In this document: one piece after another, positions 16,907-25,717 of the stretch
How the letters are laid out: each line of letters opens with the position of its first letter
Numbering within the stretch: position 1 is the first letter of the stretch
NCBI RefSeq assembly: GCF_029868745.1
Contig: NZ_JARWOP010000367.1
Coordinates: forward strand, 1 to 36,974
Length of the DNA: 36,974 nt
Origin: Nocardia wallacei
GTDB taxonomy: Bacteria; Actinomycetota; Actinomycetes; Mycobacteriales; Mycobacteriaceae
Direction: 5' to 3'
Notes under the pieces: generated by a model
The model's input: only the letters and a program-made list of their open reading frames with translations
Database searches by the model: none
Told to the model about the DNA's origin: nothing
Made by a program: the position numbers and the translations under genes

Positions 16907-18064
16907 ATGCGACCACCGACAATTCTGGACTTCGCCGTCAGGACCGATCCGCCGTTGATGATCGGCGCCATCGCCCATCTGACCGGTGCCGCACCGACGA
17001 CATCCGAACTCATCGGGCATATCGGTAGCATTCTCGGCCGGACGCCGACGCTGCGCACGTCGCTTGCCGACCGCTGGATCGTCGAATCCCCGCGGCTGGA
17101 CACCAGAATTCACCACTGGACCGTCCCGGTATGGGACGACGCCGCCCGCGACCTGACCACGACACCGCTGCCGCACGACGGCCCACGCTGGGACCTCATC
17201 GTCGTCGACGGCTACGAGCCGCTGTCGTACGCGCTGTGTTTCCGGGTGGATCACTGCGTATTCGACTACGGTGCCTTGGCGCACCTGGTGGAGGTGGTGC
17301 TCGGGCCGGTCCCGGCATCCTCTGCCGTGGTGCCGGACCGGCGCCCGGCCGTCGTGATTCCCCGAATCCCGGCAGCGGCAAGCCGTTTGGGAGGATCGTT
17401 CTCCCGCTCGACGACTTGGCCGATCGCGGCCTACGGCCATAGCCCGCAACGCGCATACCACTGGTCACGCACGGCGGCCGGAGACCTGGACCATCCGCGG
17501 GCCACCCGCAACGACGTGTACATAGCCGCAATGGCCGGTGCCGTCGGACGCTGGCTGAGTGAGCACGGTGTGCCCAGCCCGGATTCCGGTATCGAGGTCC
17601 TGGTCCCGGTCAACGTCCGCCGCCCCCGCCAGGCCGCGGATCCCGGAAACCACACCGCACCGCTACGCATCAGGGTGCGGGCGCCTCACCCGGAATCGGT
17701 TGCCCGCGTGATGAATCCGATACGAGAACCCGGCACCCGGCAGGCGCTGCGCGTGCTGCTCGATCTCGCACCACGCCGACTTCTCCTCCGAAGTCTGCCG
17801 CGGCTGCTCGACCCGGCCTACGCGACGGTCGTAGCGTCCAGTTTCCGGCTTCGCCACGCATTGTCCTATCGTGGCGACCCCGTGGTACGGATGGATCCGA
17901 TCGTGGTGGCCCCGAACGGATACCCAGTCGCCGCGCTGGCACTGACCTACGGGGAGAACCTTTCGGTCTCCTTTGCGACGGACAGCGCATTGCCCGATAT
18001 GGACCGGTTTCATCAGCACTGGGCCGACCAGGTCACTCGCGTTTCGGACGCGACAGAATCCTGA
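16907..18064 (+). CDS. WS/DGAT-family acyltransferase with altered HHxxxDG motif
   Basis: A 385-residue protein of the wax ester synthase/diacylglycerol acyltransferase fold (condensation-domain relative). RNDVYIAAMAGAVGRWLSEHG matches the conserved ND motif and VLVPVNVRRP the following strand. The active-site motif reads DHCVFDYG (115-122): the catalytic second His (H116) and Asp120 are kept, but the first His is Asp and the Gly after Asp is Tyr. At 385 residues it is shorter than the usual 450-480. The family transfers acyl groups from acyl-CoA to alcohols; here it could acylate a terpene alcohol or use a carrier-bound acyl chain. CGGAGGT lies 8 bases before the ATG. It is 5 bases downstream of terpene synthase 1. 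Confidence 0.85.
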   Translation: MRPPTILDFAVRTDPPLMIGAIAHLTGAAPTTSELIGHIGSILGRTPTLRTSLADRWIVESPRLDTRIHHWTVPVWDDAARDLTTTPLPHDGPRWDLIVVDGYEPLSYALCFRVDHCVFDYGALAHLVEVVLGPVPASSAVVPDRRPAVVIPRIPAAASRLGGSFSRSTTWPIAAYGHSPQRAYHWSRTAAGDLDHPRATRNDVYIAAMAGAVGRWLSEHGVPSPDSGIEVLVPVNVRRPRQAADPGNHTAPLRIRVRAPHPESVARVMNPIREPGTRQALRVLLDLAPRRLLLRSLPRLLDPAYATVVASSFRLRHALSYRGDPVVRMDPIVVAPNGYPVAALALTYGENLSVSFATDSALPDMDRFHQHWADQVTRVSDATES

Positions 18065-18310
18065 ATGTGTCCACCCTTTGCTATGCGGCTCAACGACACG
18101 TTCTGGAGAACCGCGCGAGACGGACTCGACACTCTCGGCACCTTCTGGCTGGCCATACGGTTGATGCGACGGCGGGCGAGATGTGCCGGTGGCGGGGTCA
18201 TTTCGCCAGGGGGTGTCGATCAGTCGGGGTGTCGGCGGTGGGGTCGTGGTGGGGTATTTGTCGAACCAGACGGTGGTGTGCGACGAAGTCCTGTCGTAGA
18301 CGCAGATCTC
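18065..18310. other. Convergent intergenic region
   Basis: About 245 bp between the acyltransferase stop and the minus-strand SnoaL-like gene. A plus-strand frame opening at 18065 gives a short basic peptide but then runs antisense through the SnoaL-like gene, so I do not call it. No clear terminator hairpin was seen. Confidence 0.5.
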
Positions 18311-18745
18311 TCATGCGGGCCTTACCGCCGTCCCGACGGCGTGGACCGTCACGAGTTCGGTTGGCATGGTCTGGACTCCGGGCCAGTTCGTCGCGTCGAT
18401 GTAGCTGTGGTCCTCGACGACTTGTCCGTTGTCGATGGTGAGGATCGCGCACCAGGGGGTGTGCCAGGTGTGGCCGTCGTGCGGGTCGGTGCCGAAGAGG
18501 ACGCATTCCACGATGACTTTGTTGCCGGTCGTGATGCTGTCGTCGATGCGGAATTTCCGATCGGGCGCGGCGTCGAGCACGTGCTGCTCGATCTCGTGGA
18601 AGTTCTTCTTGTCCGTGATTTCCAGGAGGCCGGGACACACTACGCGGAAGGTGTCGGCATAGCTTTCGTCTATCATGCGGTGGACATCGGTGTTGTACAA
18701 GGTCATCCATTGCTGGACGATGTCGAGGTTCGACTGCGTGGACAT
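18311..18745 (-). CDS. SnoaL/NTF2-fold protein
   Basis: A 144-residue alpha+beta-barrel protein. DIVQQWMTLYNTDVHRMIDESYADTF, IEQHVLDAAPDRKFRIDD and NGQVVEDHSYIDATN follow the SnoaL-like polyketide cyclase/hydrolase pattern. Such proteins cyclise or isomerise polyketides, hydrolyse epoxides, or serve as ligand-binding partners. It is the fourth gene of the P450-FAAL operon, 19 bases after the reductase stop with GGGAG upstream of the ATG. The context suggests it acts on the acyl or aldehyde product of the upstream enzymes. Confidence 0.82.
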   Translation of the reverse strand: MSTQSNLDIVQQWMTLYNTDVHRMIDESYADTFRVVCPGLLEITDKKNFHEIEQHVLDAAPDRKFRIDDSITTGNKVIVECVLFGTDPHDGHTWHTPWCAILTIDNGQVVEDHSYIDATNWPGVQTMPTELVTVHAVGTAVRPA

Positions 18746-18764
18746 AGCGTGCTCCCGGGTGTGC

Positions 18765-19850
18765 TTATCGATGTGACGGTTCTCGTGGATTCAGCAGTTC
18801 GTGAATCACGTCGATGGATGCGTGGAACGCGAGTGCGCCTGAGCCGACCACGCTTTCGGTGTGGGTCTGGTCGAATGACTTGTCCGAGATGATGTATGGA
18901 TAGTGGAAGGCGATCGTGTTCGCCAGCAGTCGGTCCACTGCGTCGAGATCGTCTGCCTCCTCCACGAATTGGGGCGGCATGAGGTCGGCCGTGGCGAGCA
19001 CGGCGTCGTAGACCTCACGTGCCCGGGGCGCGCTGGGGTTGGTGGTGTGGAAGATGGTGTGAGGTGGACCGGCGATCCCGGTTCGGACGATGGCCGAGGC
19101 CGCGTAATCGAGGGGAACGAGGTTGATCTCGCAGTTCTCGTCGCCGCACAGCCGGATGGGCCGCGCCTCGAGTATCGCTCCGTATCTGCGCTGATATTGG
19201 CGGCGGAATCGCTGGACCTTCGCAGCGAGGTCGTACAGTCCGGAGGTGTGTCCGGTGCGGCGGGTCCGGCTGCTCGCGATCACAGCGCTGGGGCGGACGA
19301 TACGCCAGTTCAACCGAGATTGCGCAACAACGTGTTCGGCAACGGCTTTGGTCTGTTCGTAGGTGTTGTTGAAACGCTGGCGCGGGTCGGGCAGCAGTTC
19401 GAATTGGACTCCGCGACGAGTGCCGCTGACATAGGCGGTGCTGACGTGGACGAGTTCGGCCTCGTTTGCTCGGGCTGCGGCCACCACGTTGCCCGTTCCC
19501 GTGACATTGGCGTGGTGGGTTTCCGCGGCGAACGCGGATTCGTAGCGCAGCGTGGCGGCACAGTGCCACACGCGCGAAATGCGCTCGTGGGACGGAAGGC
19601 CACAACCGGGTACGCCGATGTCGCCGGGCACTGCCTGCACACGACTTCGGGCATCCCGTAGTTGCAGCCCGGCTTCCAGGCCGAGATCGTCGGTGGTGGC
19701 CGCCAGCGCTTTCGACAGTTTCGCCGCGGCCGATGCCGCGTCGCGCGCTCGGACCAGGCAGCGGATGTCGGAATCGGTACGGGACAGCAGTTCGAGCACC
19801 AATGCGCTGCCGAGCATCCCGGTCGCGCCGGTCACCAACTCGACCTTCAT
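18765..19850 (-). CDS. Thioester-reductase-like extended SDR
   Basis: A 361-residue extended short-chain dehydrogenase resembling the reductase domain of carboxylic acid reductases and NRPS terminal reductases. VELVTGATGMLGSALVLELL holds the TGxxGxxG nucleotide motif; CLVRARDAASAAAKLSKAL is the helix that selects NADPH in thioester reductases; HVSTAYVSG and YEQTKAVAEHVV carry the catalytic Ser/Thr and the YxxxK pair. It would reductively release a carrier-bound acyl chain as aldehyde or alcohol. The ATG at 19850 overlaps the carrier-protein stop (ATGA); an ATG two codons earlier is possible. Third gene of the operon; the partner is the carrier protein encoded directly upstream. Confidence 0.87.
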   Translation of the reverse strand: MKVELVTGATGMLGSALVLELLSRTDSDIRCLVRARDAASAAAKLSKALAATTDDLGLEAGLQLRDARSRVQAVPGDIGVPGCGLPSHERISRVWHCAATLRYESAFAAETHHANVTGTGNVVAAARANEAELVHVSTAYVSGTRRGVQFELLPDPRQRFNNTYEQTKAVAEHVVAQSRLNWRIVRPSAVIASSRTRRTGHTSGLYDLAAKVQRFRRQYQRRYGAILEARPIRLCGDENCEINLVPLDYAASAIVRTGIAGPPHTIFHTTNPSAPRAREVYDAVLATADLMPPQFVEEADDLDAVDRLLANTIAFHYPYIISDKSFDQTHTESVVGSGALAFHASIDVIHELLNPREPSHR

Positions 19851-20113
19851 CGGCATCGGACGTGCACCACCTGCTCTGCCAGCTGGCCCACGGTGCGGGC
19901 CATCGGGAGTTCGTCGGTCATGAGCTGGACGTCGAAGTGTTGTTCCACGAGGCTGAGCAGGCGCAGCATGCGGACCGAGTCGGCTCCCTCGATGTCCATC
20001 ATCACCGTGTTGTCGTCGAGGTCGTGCACTGATGCGGCGAAGACCTCGCTGCACCATTGTGTGAGGCGGTCCACGACGTCTCGGTAGGCGATTTCGTCAG
20101 CGTAAGTGGTCAT
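19847..20113 (-). CDS. Acyl/peptidyl carrier protein
   Basis: An 88-residue stand-alone carrier protein. The phosphopantetheine serine lies in EGADSVRMLRLLSLVEQHF, matching the usual GxDS(L/V) motif, with a preceding helix (VVDRLTQWCSEVFAASV) and a following helix 3 (TVGQLAEQVVHV). It should carry the acyl chain activated by the FAAL half of the upstream protein. It is linked by ATGA overlaps to both the P450-FAAL and the reductase genes, so the three products are made together, consistent with a functional complex. Confidence 0.9.
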   Translation of the reverse strand: MTTYADEIAYRDVVDRLTQWCSEVFAASVHDLDDNTVMMDIEGADSVRMLRLLSLVEQHFDVQLMTDELPMARTVGQLAEQVVHVRCR

Positions 20114-22977
20114 TTCGTCTCCTCCGATAGCAGTGTTTTCGCGGCTGCCCGCCGCACCTTGCCGCTGGTGGTACGAGGTATCGACCCGCGCGGTACCACT
20201 CGGACCCGGATCCGGTCGAGGCCGAGTCGGCGGACGACCCGTCTGTGAATCTCCGTGGTCAGCTCGCCGGCGTTCACGCCGTCCCGGCTTTCGACGGCGA
20301 TGACCATCTCCGCGTCCTCGGAGAACGCCACGCAGCGTCGTCGACGGACTCCCGGCACAGTGGAGGCGACCGCCTCGGCGTCTTCGGGGAAGAAATTGCG
20401 GCCGTGAACGATGATCATGTCTTTGCGGCGTCCGGCGACAAAGAGATCGCCGTCGAGCTGGAAACCCGTGTCTCCGGTGCGCAGCCACGGGCCGTCGAAC
20501 GCCTCAGCGGTGTGTTCGGGCGCCCGGAAATATCCCGAAGTCACTGCGGGACCACACAATTGGATCTCGCCGAGTTGCCCGTCGACCGCCGGTCCTCCCT
20601 GCTCGGTCATCAGCCGCAATCGGAGGCCATCGACCGGCGCACCGACCGACACCAGTGCGCTGGCACCAGTGCTTTCGGGGCCGACCTCGACAGCCTGTGC
20701 GTCTTCGGCGAGCCGGCCGGGATCGATATGAACGATCCGGGGTGTGGAGCCTGGCTCGGGGAATGCGGCCGCCAGTGTCGCCTCGGCGAGTCCGTAGACC
20801 GGGTACATGGTCGATTCGCCGGCACCGTACGGGCGCATGGTCGAGGTGAATTCGGCGACGGTCCGGGCGCGGACCGGTTCTGCTCCGTTGTAGGCGATCC
20901 GCCAGCGGGCCAGGTTCATGTCTTCCGGGGGCCGTGCACGGACAGCTTCGGTAAGCAATTCGTAGGCGAAGTCGGGACCGGTCATCGTCGTCGCGCCCGC
21001 GGCGGCGAAGTACCGCAGGAACGCCAGTGGATCCTTGATGAAGGAGGCCGGCGTGAAGGTGTGTGTCGGCAATCCCGCGAGCCAGTACCCCAAGGGGGTG
21101 AACAGGCCCATGTCGTGGTGGTGTGGCACCCATTGCACGAGGCTGTCGCTCTCGGTGACCCGCGCGGAGGTCAGGATGCTGCGGAGTCCGGCCAGAACAG
21201 TGCGATGCGACAGGGTGACCCCCTTCGGTTGCGCGGTGCTGCCCGACGTGAACTGAACGACCGCGAGGTCCTCGGGATTCGGGCCAGAACACGGCAGTGG
21301 TCGTGCCGGCCCTTCTGTCATCGGCAAGCAGCGCAATTGTGGATTGCGGCACCGCAATTCGCCGACGAGAGTGTCGTAATGCGGATCTGCCACCAAGGTG
21401 CGGATATCTGCGGCTGCCATGATCGTGTCGATGTGGGCGGCGTCGATGCTCGGGTCGGCGAACGGCCGGGTCGGCATGACGCTCACCGCCGCGCCGATAC
21501 CGGTGATCGCCAGCAGTCCCAGAAGGACCTGGGGGCCCGACGGAACCAGCAGCGCGACGCAGTCTCCACGGCGGACACCCGCCGAGTAGAGAGAGTTGGC
21601 CACCCGTGTCGCCCGAACGACCATGTCCGCGGCCGTCGTCTCCGTTCCCGCCTTCGGGAACACGAGGGGCGTGTCAGGGCGGCGTCGGCCTACTGCTGCG
21701 AGCGCGTCCGGCAAGGTTTCGCCGTCGATACGGGCCGGTTCCGGGTCGCCGCCGGCACCGCCACTTCCCGTCGGCACGGTCACCGGAAGACGTTCGTACC
21801 CGTGGACGACCAGGCCGCCGGTCCGAACAGCATGTCCCGCTGTCCTGAGTCCCGTGCAGCGTCGCGCGAGCATCGGAAAGGTGACCTCACCGATGAGCTT
21901 CGCGAGTCCCGCTCCGATGCAGAAGTGCTGGCCCACACCGAAACTCAACGTCGGCGGGGGTGGGGTCGTCTGAAATCGGCGAAGCTCGAAACGATCCGGC
22001 TCATCGAATTGTTCAGGATCCCGGCATGCCGCACCGAGGAAAACCAGCACCATCGTCCGAGCGGGCAAGGACCGTCCGGACAGTTCCGTCGCACGACCGG
22101 TCCAGCGCGCAGTGAACTGAACCGGAGGATCGAAGCGCAGTGTTTCGTCGACGAACGGACGGGCGAGCTCCGGATTGTCACCTAATTGCTGTGCCAGAGA
22201 GGGGTTTTCGGCCAGAATCGTGACTCCCGTGCCGAGCATGGATGCGGTCGTGTGTGTCCCGGCACCGGCGGCGAACATGATCGTGTCGAGAACGTCGGCG
22301 CGATCCTCGGCCGCCCAGTTCGCGTCCAACATGCGGTAGAGGTCACTGTCGTGACAACGTGTCTCGACGTAGTCCCGGAATTCGGCGACGGCGGCGTCGC
22401 TCTTGTCCAGGCCGTGTCCCGGATAGTTGAAATCGTTCGCCTCCATCAACGCCGACGTCCACTCCTGCAGGCGTGTCAGGTCGGCATCGGGAATGCCGAG
22501 GATATTCGCCATCACCGCATGAGGGAGGGGCAGCAGTTGCTCCACCGCGTCGCTCGGGCGGCCACGAGCAGAAACATGGAGTCGTTCGACGTAGCGAGCG
22601 GCCAACTCCTCGACCATGGGGCGTAGCGTCGCGATCCCCCGGCGGCCGAAGAACTTGCTCAGCAGTCGCCGCGCCGGTTGATTATCGGGCGGATCCTGGC
22701 GATTCAACTGATTGAAGACGCTTCCGATCGCCGGATGAGCACGCCAACCTTCCCACGCATGGTCCGCCCATTCGGCCCCGCACACTCGGAACACGTCCGT
22801 TCCACGGAGCACTTCATCGCACACCGCGAAGCCGAGTGCCATCACACGGCGCGGGCCGATGGGGATCAGCGGAGATTCGGCCTGCAACGCGCGATAGTAG
22901 GGATAGGGGTCTCGATGTCCGTCGGCACTCCACAACGCTTGCAACGAATCCCACGGTTCAGTGGGGATCTTCGACAT
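20110..22977 (-). CDS. Cytochrome P450-fatty acyl-AMP ligase (FAAL) fusion
   Basis: A 955-residue two-domain protein. Residues about 1-405 are a bacterial P450: I-helix AAGAGTHTT (237-245), ExxR as ETLR (278-281), and the heme loop FGVGQHFCIG with Cys353. A Gly/Pro-rich linker (about 403-420) leads to an adenylation domain of FAAL type: QFTSGSTAQPKGVTLSH, VPHHHDMGLFTPLGYWLAG, YNGAEPVRARTV, YPVYGLAEATLAAAF, WLRTGDTGF and the final IPRTTSGKVRR with the A10 lysine. FAALs activate fatty acids as AMP esters and load a carrier protein; the carrier gene follows with an ATGA overlap. I chose the ATG at 22977 because GGGAG precedes it. The P450 could hydroxylate or desaturate the acid before or after loading. 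Such a covalent P450-FAAL fusion is uncommon. Confidence 0.93.
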   Translation of the reverse strand: MSKIPTEPWDSLQALWSADGHRDPYPYYRALQAESPLIPIGPRRVMALGFAVCDEVLRGTDVFRVCGAEWADHAWEGWRAHPAIGSVFNQLNRQDPPDNQPARRLLSKFFGRRGIATLRPMVEELAARYVERLHVSARGRPSDAVEQLLPLPHAVMANILGIPDADLTRLQEWTSALMEANDFNYPGHGLDKSDAAVAEFRDYVETRCHDSDLYRMLDANWAAEDRADVLDTIMFAAGAGTHTTASMLGTGVTILAENPSLAQQLGDNPELARPFVDETLRFDPPVQFTARWTGRATELSGRSLPARTMVLVFLGAACRDPEQFDEPDRFELRRFQTTPPPPTLSFGVGQHFCIGAGLAKLIGEVTFPMLARRCTGLRTAGHAVRTGGLVVHGYERLPVTVPTGSGGAGGDPEPARIDGETLPDALAAVGRRRPDTPLVFPKAGTETTAADMVVRATRVANSLYSAGVRRGDCVALLVPSGPQVLLGLLAITGIGAAVSVMPTRPFADPSIDAAHIDTIMAAADIRTLVADPHYDTLVGELRCRNPQLRCLPMTEGPARPLPCSGPNPEDLAVVQFTSGSTAQPKGVTLSHRTVLAGLRSILTSARVTESDSLVQWVPHHHDMGLFTPLGYWLAGLPTHTFTPASFIKDPLAFLRYFAAAGATTMTGPDFAYELLTEAVRARPPEDMNLARWRIAYNGAEPVRARTVAEFTSTMRPYGAGESTMYPVYGLAEATLAAAFPEPGSTPRIVHIDPGRLAEDAQAVEVGPESTGASALVSVGAPVDGLRLRLMTEQGGPAVDGQLGEIQLCGPAVTSGYFRAPEHTAEAFDGPWLRTGDTGFQLDGDLFVAGRRKDMIIVHGRNFFPEDAEAVASTVPGVRRRRCVAFSEDAEMVIAVESRDGVNAGELTTEIHRRVVRRLGLDRIRVRVVPRGSIPRTTSGKVRRAAAKTLLSEETK

Positions 22978-23170
22978 AGCGCTCCCATCCTGGTGCGGAC
23001 TGCGCAATTCGGGGATGACCCAGGGTGGCGACCCGCTCGTTCATGGCATCCACTAGCAGTCGGTGGTCGATTCGGCCGGGACGTTCGGCAACAGCTCGGA
23101 ACGAACGTGCGCGTCCCGCGGTTTCCAGAGTGATCCGTTCGCCGGCCGAGCTGAATGTCCTGGCACGCAT
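22958..23170 (-). other. Possible small ORF (70 codons) beginning in cluster motif B
   Basis: An open frame starts at the ATG inside site B and runs into the first 7 codons of the P450-FAAL gene. It has moderately high G/C at third positions, and the N-terminus MRARTFSS resembles the MRVAGFSS that begins at the ATG in site C. There is no ribosome binding site, and the ATG is part of the palindrome, so it may simply be chance. It could be a leaderless leader peptide. I list it only as a possibility. Confidence 0.2.
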
Positions 23171-23193
23171 AATGGTTATGCGTTCTCGGCATG
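23165..23193 (-). promoter_or_regulatory. Cluster motif, site B (between P450-FAAL operon and 23398 gene)
   Basis: On the minus strand the site reads CATG, seven bases, CGCATAACCATTATGCGT. The core CGCATAA-CCA-TTATGCG (23166-23182) is a perfect 7+7 dyad, and it extends by one more pair on each side (ACGCATAA/TTATGCGT). It lies 188 bp upstream of the P450-FAAL start and 205 bp upstream of the divergent gene at 23398, so it could control both. It is the best copy of the motif. Confidence 0.75.
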
Positions 23194-23397
23194 CAGGCGA
23201 ATGGCCGCGACAGACGTGGAATGCCGACGAGAAATCCGCTGTATGGAGCACAGTCCCGATCGTTCTCGCGCAGACGAAAACGACTTGATGGACGGCTCCG
23301 GTATGTGCGCGCCGTATCGGAACCATGCGCCGAGGTGCTGTCCCCGGGGATACGCAATCAGTGAATCTGTAAATAGTCCTGAAGAGAGGAGACTCCA

Positions 23398-23838
23398 GTG
23401 GCGACGCAGTCGAATTCGGTGGAAGACATGAGCAGATCGAAGACCGAAACGGCTGTCAGGAAGGCCGGGGCGAAGCTGGCTGATCTGGTTCGGGCGAATC
23501 TGCAGCCCGCCTCCGGCGTCTACGTACTCCGTGAACAGGCCGCACAGGCGCGGCTGGCGGCTTCGTCCGGAGCGAAGTGCCCCGACATCGAACGGTTGCG
23601 GCTCAGAGGAATGTTGAAATCGGTGCCGCGGCAATGGCCGGGACCCGATTCGGCAGGTACGAAACGGCTGAACGAGTTGCAGGCCGACCTGGCTGCCGTC
23701 GGCCGATTGTTCCCCGAGGTGAAACCGAGATCACGATCTGCTGGCTGGCATGTTCTCTACTGGAAGGCGCGCGTGGCGGGCGCGAAGCCCGGCCACGGGG
23801 CCGACGCCGGCGGCCACTTCTCCCGTCGGTTGTCGGTG
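23398..23838 (+). CDS. Hypothetical protein, uncertain 3' end
   Basis: A plus-strand gene divergent from the P450-FAAL operon. The GTG start at 23398 has GAGAGGAG seven bases upstream. For the first about 110 codons third positions are G/C-rich and the product is basic and soluble (SRSKTETAVRKAGAKLADLV; REQAAQARLAASSGAKCPDIERLRLRG). I recognise no family. The frame stays open to 24321, but beyond about 23840 it runs antisense inside the terpene-associated gene at 23869 and has no coding character. Either the real stop was lost by a small frameshift near 23740-23840 or the gene is truncated. The end given here is only the edge of the opposing gene. Confidence 0.45.
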
Positions 23839-23868
23839 TGTCATGTGCGCGATCCCTTCAGAGGCATG

Positions 23869-25662
23869 TCAATTGCAAGGACGAGAGGCGTCTTCCGGGT
23901 AGGCCCGATCGTTGCCGGTCTTACCGGGTTGTGCTTCCACCAGGCTTCCGACGCCGATCGCGAACAGGATGCCGGACCACCATTGTTCCATCACCAGAAA
24001 AATGAGCGCGGTGACGAATTCCGTGCTGAATCGCGAGCGATGGGCGGCGTCGAGGACTACAGCGTGATGCTTGCAGTACGACCGGTCCATATGAGAAAGG
24101 AACTCCGTCGCGGTGATCGACCTCCGGAACAACAGCATCGGAACGATCAGCTGATATTCCAGAGCCGCTGTGGGGAAGACACCACTCTCGACTGCGTCCG
24201 CCACCGCCGTGTGAATCTCGATTTCACCGCGGTGCCGTGCCCCCGCAATTGTGCAGTCGTAACGTATAGTGCGGCGCGGCACGGTGATTCGCGCGGCGGC
24301 AACCGGTGTCGTGGGTCGTAGGTCCTCGGAATAGCAGTCCGCGAACTGACAGGATATGTAGAGGTCGAGACTTCGGGTGTGCGCGCGTGCTTCGGCGGCG
24401 ATCGAGTAATAGCGCCAGATGTCGTGTCGGTGGTTGGCCATGCCCCACACACAGGTCGACATGGTGAGCGCGGAGGCCGAGAAGCGCTCCGGCGCGATAT
24501 CAGCCGACGGCGTGAGCTGCGCATTGAGCATCCACACCGAGCGTTCATAGCACTGCAGGAGGTCGGAACCGGCGATTGATCCTCTGGTCAGCGCCAAGAC
24601 GCTCTGGGCGCACTCACCGTTGCGTAGGTCGGGGCCGATATCGATCCAGTCGTTCACCACTCCGGCGACCATCAAATCGTCACGGCCCACGGTGCCGGGA
24701 CGGAAAGACAGATAGTGACCGAAGAGCGCGGAGTCGCAGGCCTTGTAGTCGCGCCACAGATCCCGGTTGTCGAATACCCACGCCGTCATTCCGGTGGTGG
24801 GACGCGTGCGCAGCGCAGCCTCGCTTCGGCGCTTGCGGTCGAAGTACGCCATGTTGCACAGCATGTGTGCCTTCCTGGCGCGCAATTCCGGCGGCAGGCC
24901 CGGCATTTCCCACATGCACACCAGGTCGCGAACAACGTCATTACGCTGATCGCCGCCGATCGTGTCCAGGTTGTATTCGAGATAGAACCCGTAGATCAAG
25001 GTGCACAGGTAATCCTGGCGCCAGTCGCCGTACTCGCCCGTACTGAGGCCGCCGAGCCAGGCGCCGCAGGCGAACGTCGGGGCTCCCGCAGTCCCCTGCA
25101 GTCCGTACTCCTCAGACACCCGCTGCCACAATGGGTGCAAGCAGGTATCCAGGCCGGCTGATTTCGTACTGTCCCCGCCGTTGGCTCCGGCCCGGGCACG
25201 TTCGACGATCTCCCGGACGATGCCGTCCTCGCCGAAGACAGCGACCGGACGGACCAGCCTGCCATCGGCGGCGGCGGCCCCCGCACCACAGGTACGAATC
25301 GCGTCGATGTGATCTTGGACTGCGCAACCGTTTTCGACGATGTCACTACACTCTCTGGACCTGGCCTCGAACGCCCGGCCGAAGGATCGGGGATCGGTGC
25401 GCATGACCGTCCTGGTTCCCTGCGGGTCGTAGCTGCACTCCGGCGCATTCGCTGTTGCCGCGCCTGACCGGTGCGACTCTGTTCGTAGCCGGGCGAGATG
25501 CTCAGCGAACGGCGATTTCCCGATCGCCGCTCGCGGCCGCAATACGTCCAGCAGAGCGTCGTCGAACCGCGTGTTCGAGTTCTCGCCCACGGCAGCTACC
25601 TCGGCGCGCAGTCGCTCGCTCAGTGCCGGCAGGGGTCCTTGGCCGTCATCCCTATTAGGCAT
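23869..25662 (-). CDS. Unknown 597-residue protein with terpene-synthase-like motifs
   Basis: I cannot assign a family. The middle of the protein looks largely helical and contains NDWIDIGPDLRNGE (337-350), which resembles a variant NSE metal motif of class I terpene synthases with Asp in place of Ser. Upstream lies YNLDTIGGDQRND (230-242), a possible acidic metal motif, and downstream HDIWRYYS (413-420), reminiscent of the C-terminal W..RY element. A hydrophobic segment TALIFLVMEQWWSGILFAIG lies near residue 551. The protein is nearly twice the size of a normal bacterial terpene cyclase. AGGAG precedes the ATG at 25662. It follows terpene synthase 2 by 55 bases, in the same operon. A non-canonical terpene cyclase or prenyl-diphosphate-binding protein is the best guess, by inference. 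Confidence 0.6.
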   Translation of the reverse strand: MPNRDDGQGPLPALSERLRAEVAAVGENSNTRFDDALLDVLRPRAAIGKSPFAEHLARLRTESHRSGAATANAPECSYDPQGTRTVMRTDPRSFGRAFEARSRECSDIVENGCAVQDHIDAIRTCGAGAAAADGRLVRPVAVFGEDGIVREIVERARAGANGGDSTKSAGLDTCLHPLWQRVSEEYGLQGTAGAPTFACGAWLGGLSTGEYGDWRQDYLCTLIYGFYLEYNLDTIGGDQRNDVVRDLVCMWEMPGLPPELRARKAHMLCNMAYFDRKRRSEAALRTRPTTGMTAWVFDNRDLWRDYKACDSALFGHYLSFRPGTVGRDDLMVAGVVNDWIDIGPDLRNGECAQSVLALTRGSIAGSDLLQCYERSVWMLNAQLTPSADIAPERFSASALTMSTCVWGMANHRHDIWRYYSIAAEARAHTRSLDLYISCQFADCYSEDLRPTTPVAAARITVPRRTIRYDCTIAGARHRGEIEIHTAVADAVESGVFPTAALEYQLIVPMLLFRRSITATEFLSHMDRSYCKHHAVVLDAAHRSRFSTEFVTALIFLVMEQWWSGILFAIGVGSLVEAQPGKTGNDRAYPEDASRPCN

Positions 25663-25717
25663 CGCTTTTCTCCTGTCACGGCAAGTCGGATCAATGTCAC
25701 CTTTCCGTGCGGCGGCC

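Noticed and set aside
18065..18200. Small plus-strand frame directly after the WS/DGAT stop
   Set aside because: The first about 40 residues look vaguely helical, but there is no ribosome binding site and the frame continues antisense through the SnoaL-like gene.
20245..22185. 646-codon open frame on the plus strand
   Set aside because: It is the antisense shadow of the P450-FAAL gene; high-GC codon bias keeps the opposite frame open. The minus-strand product has all catalytic motifs.
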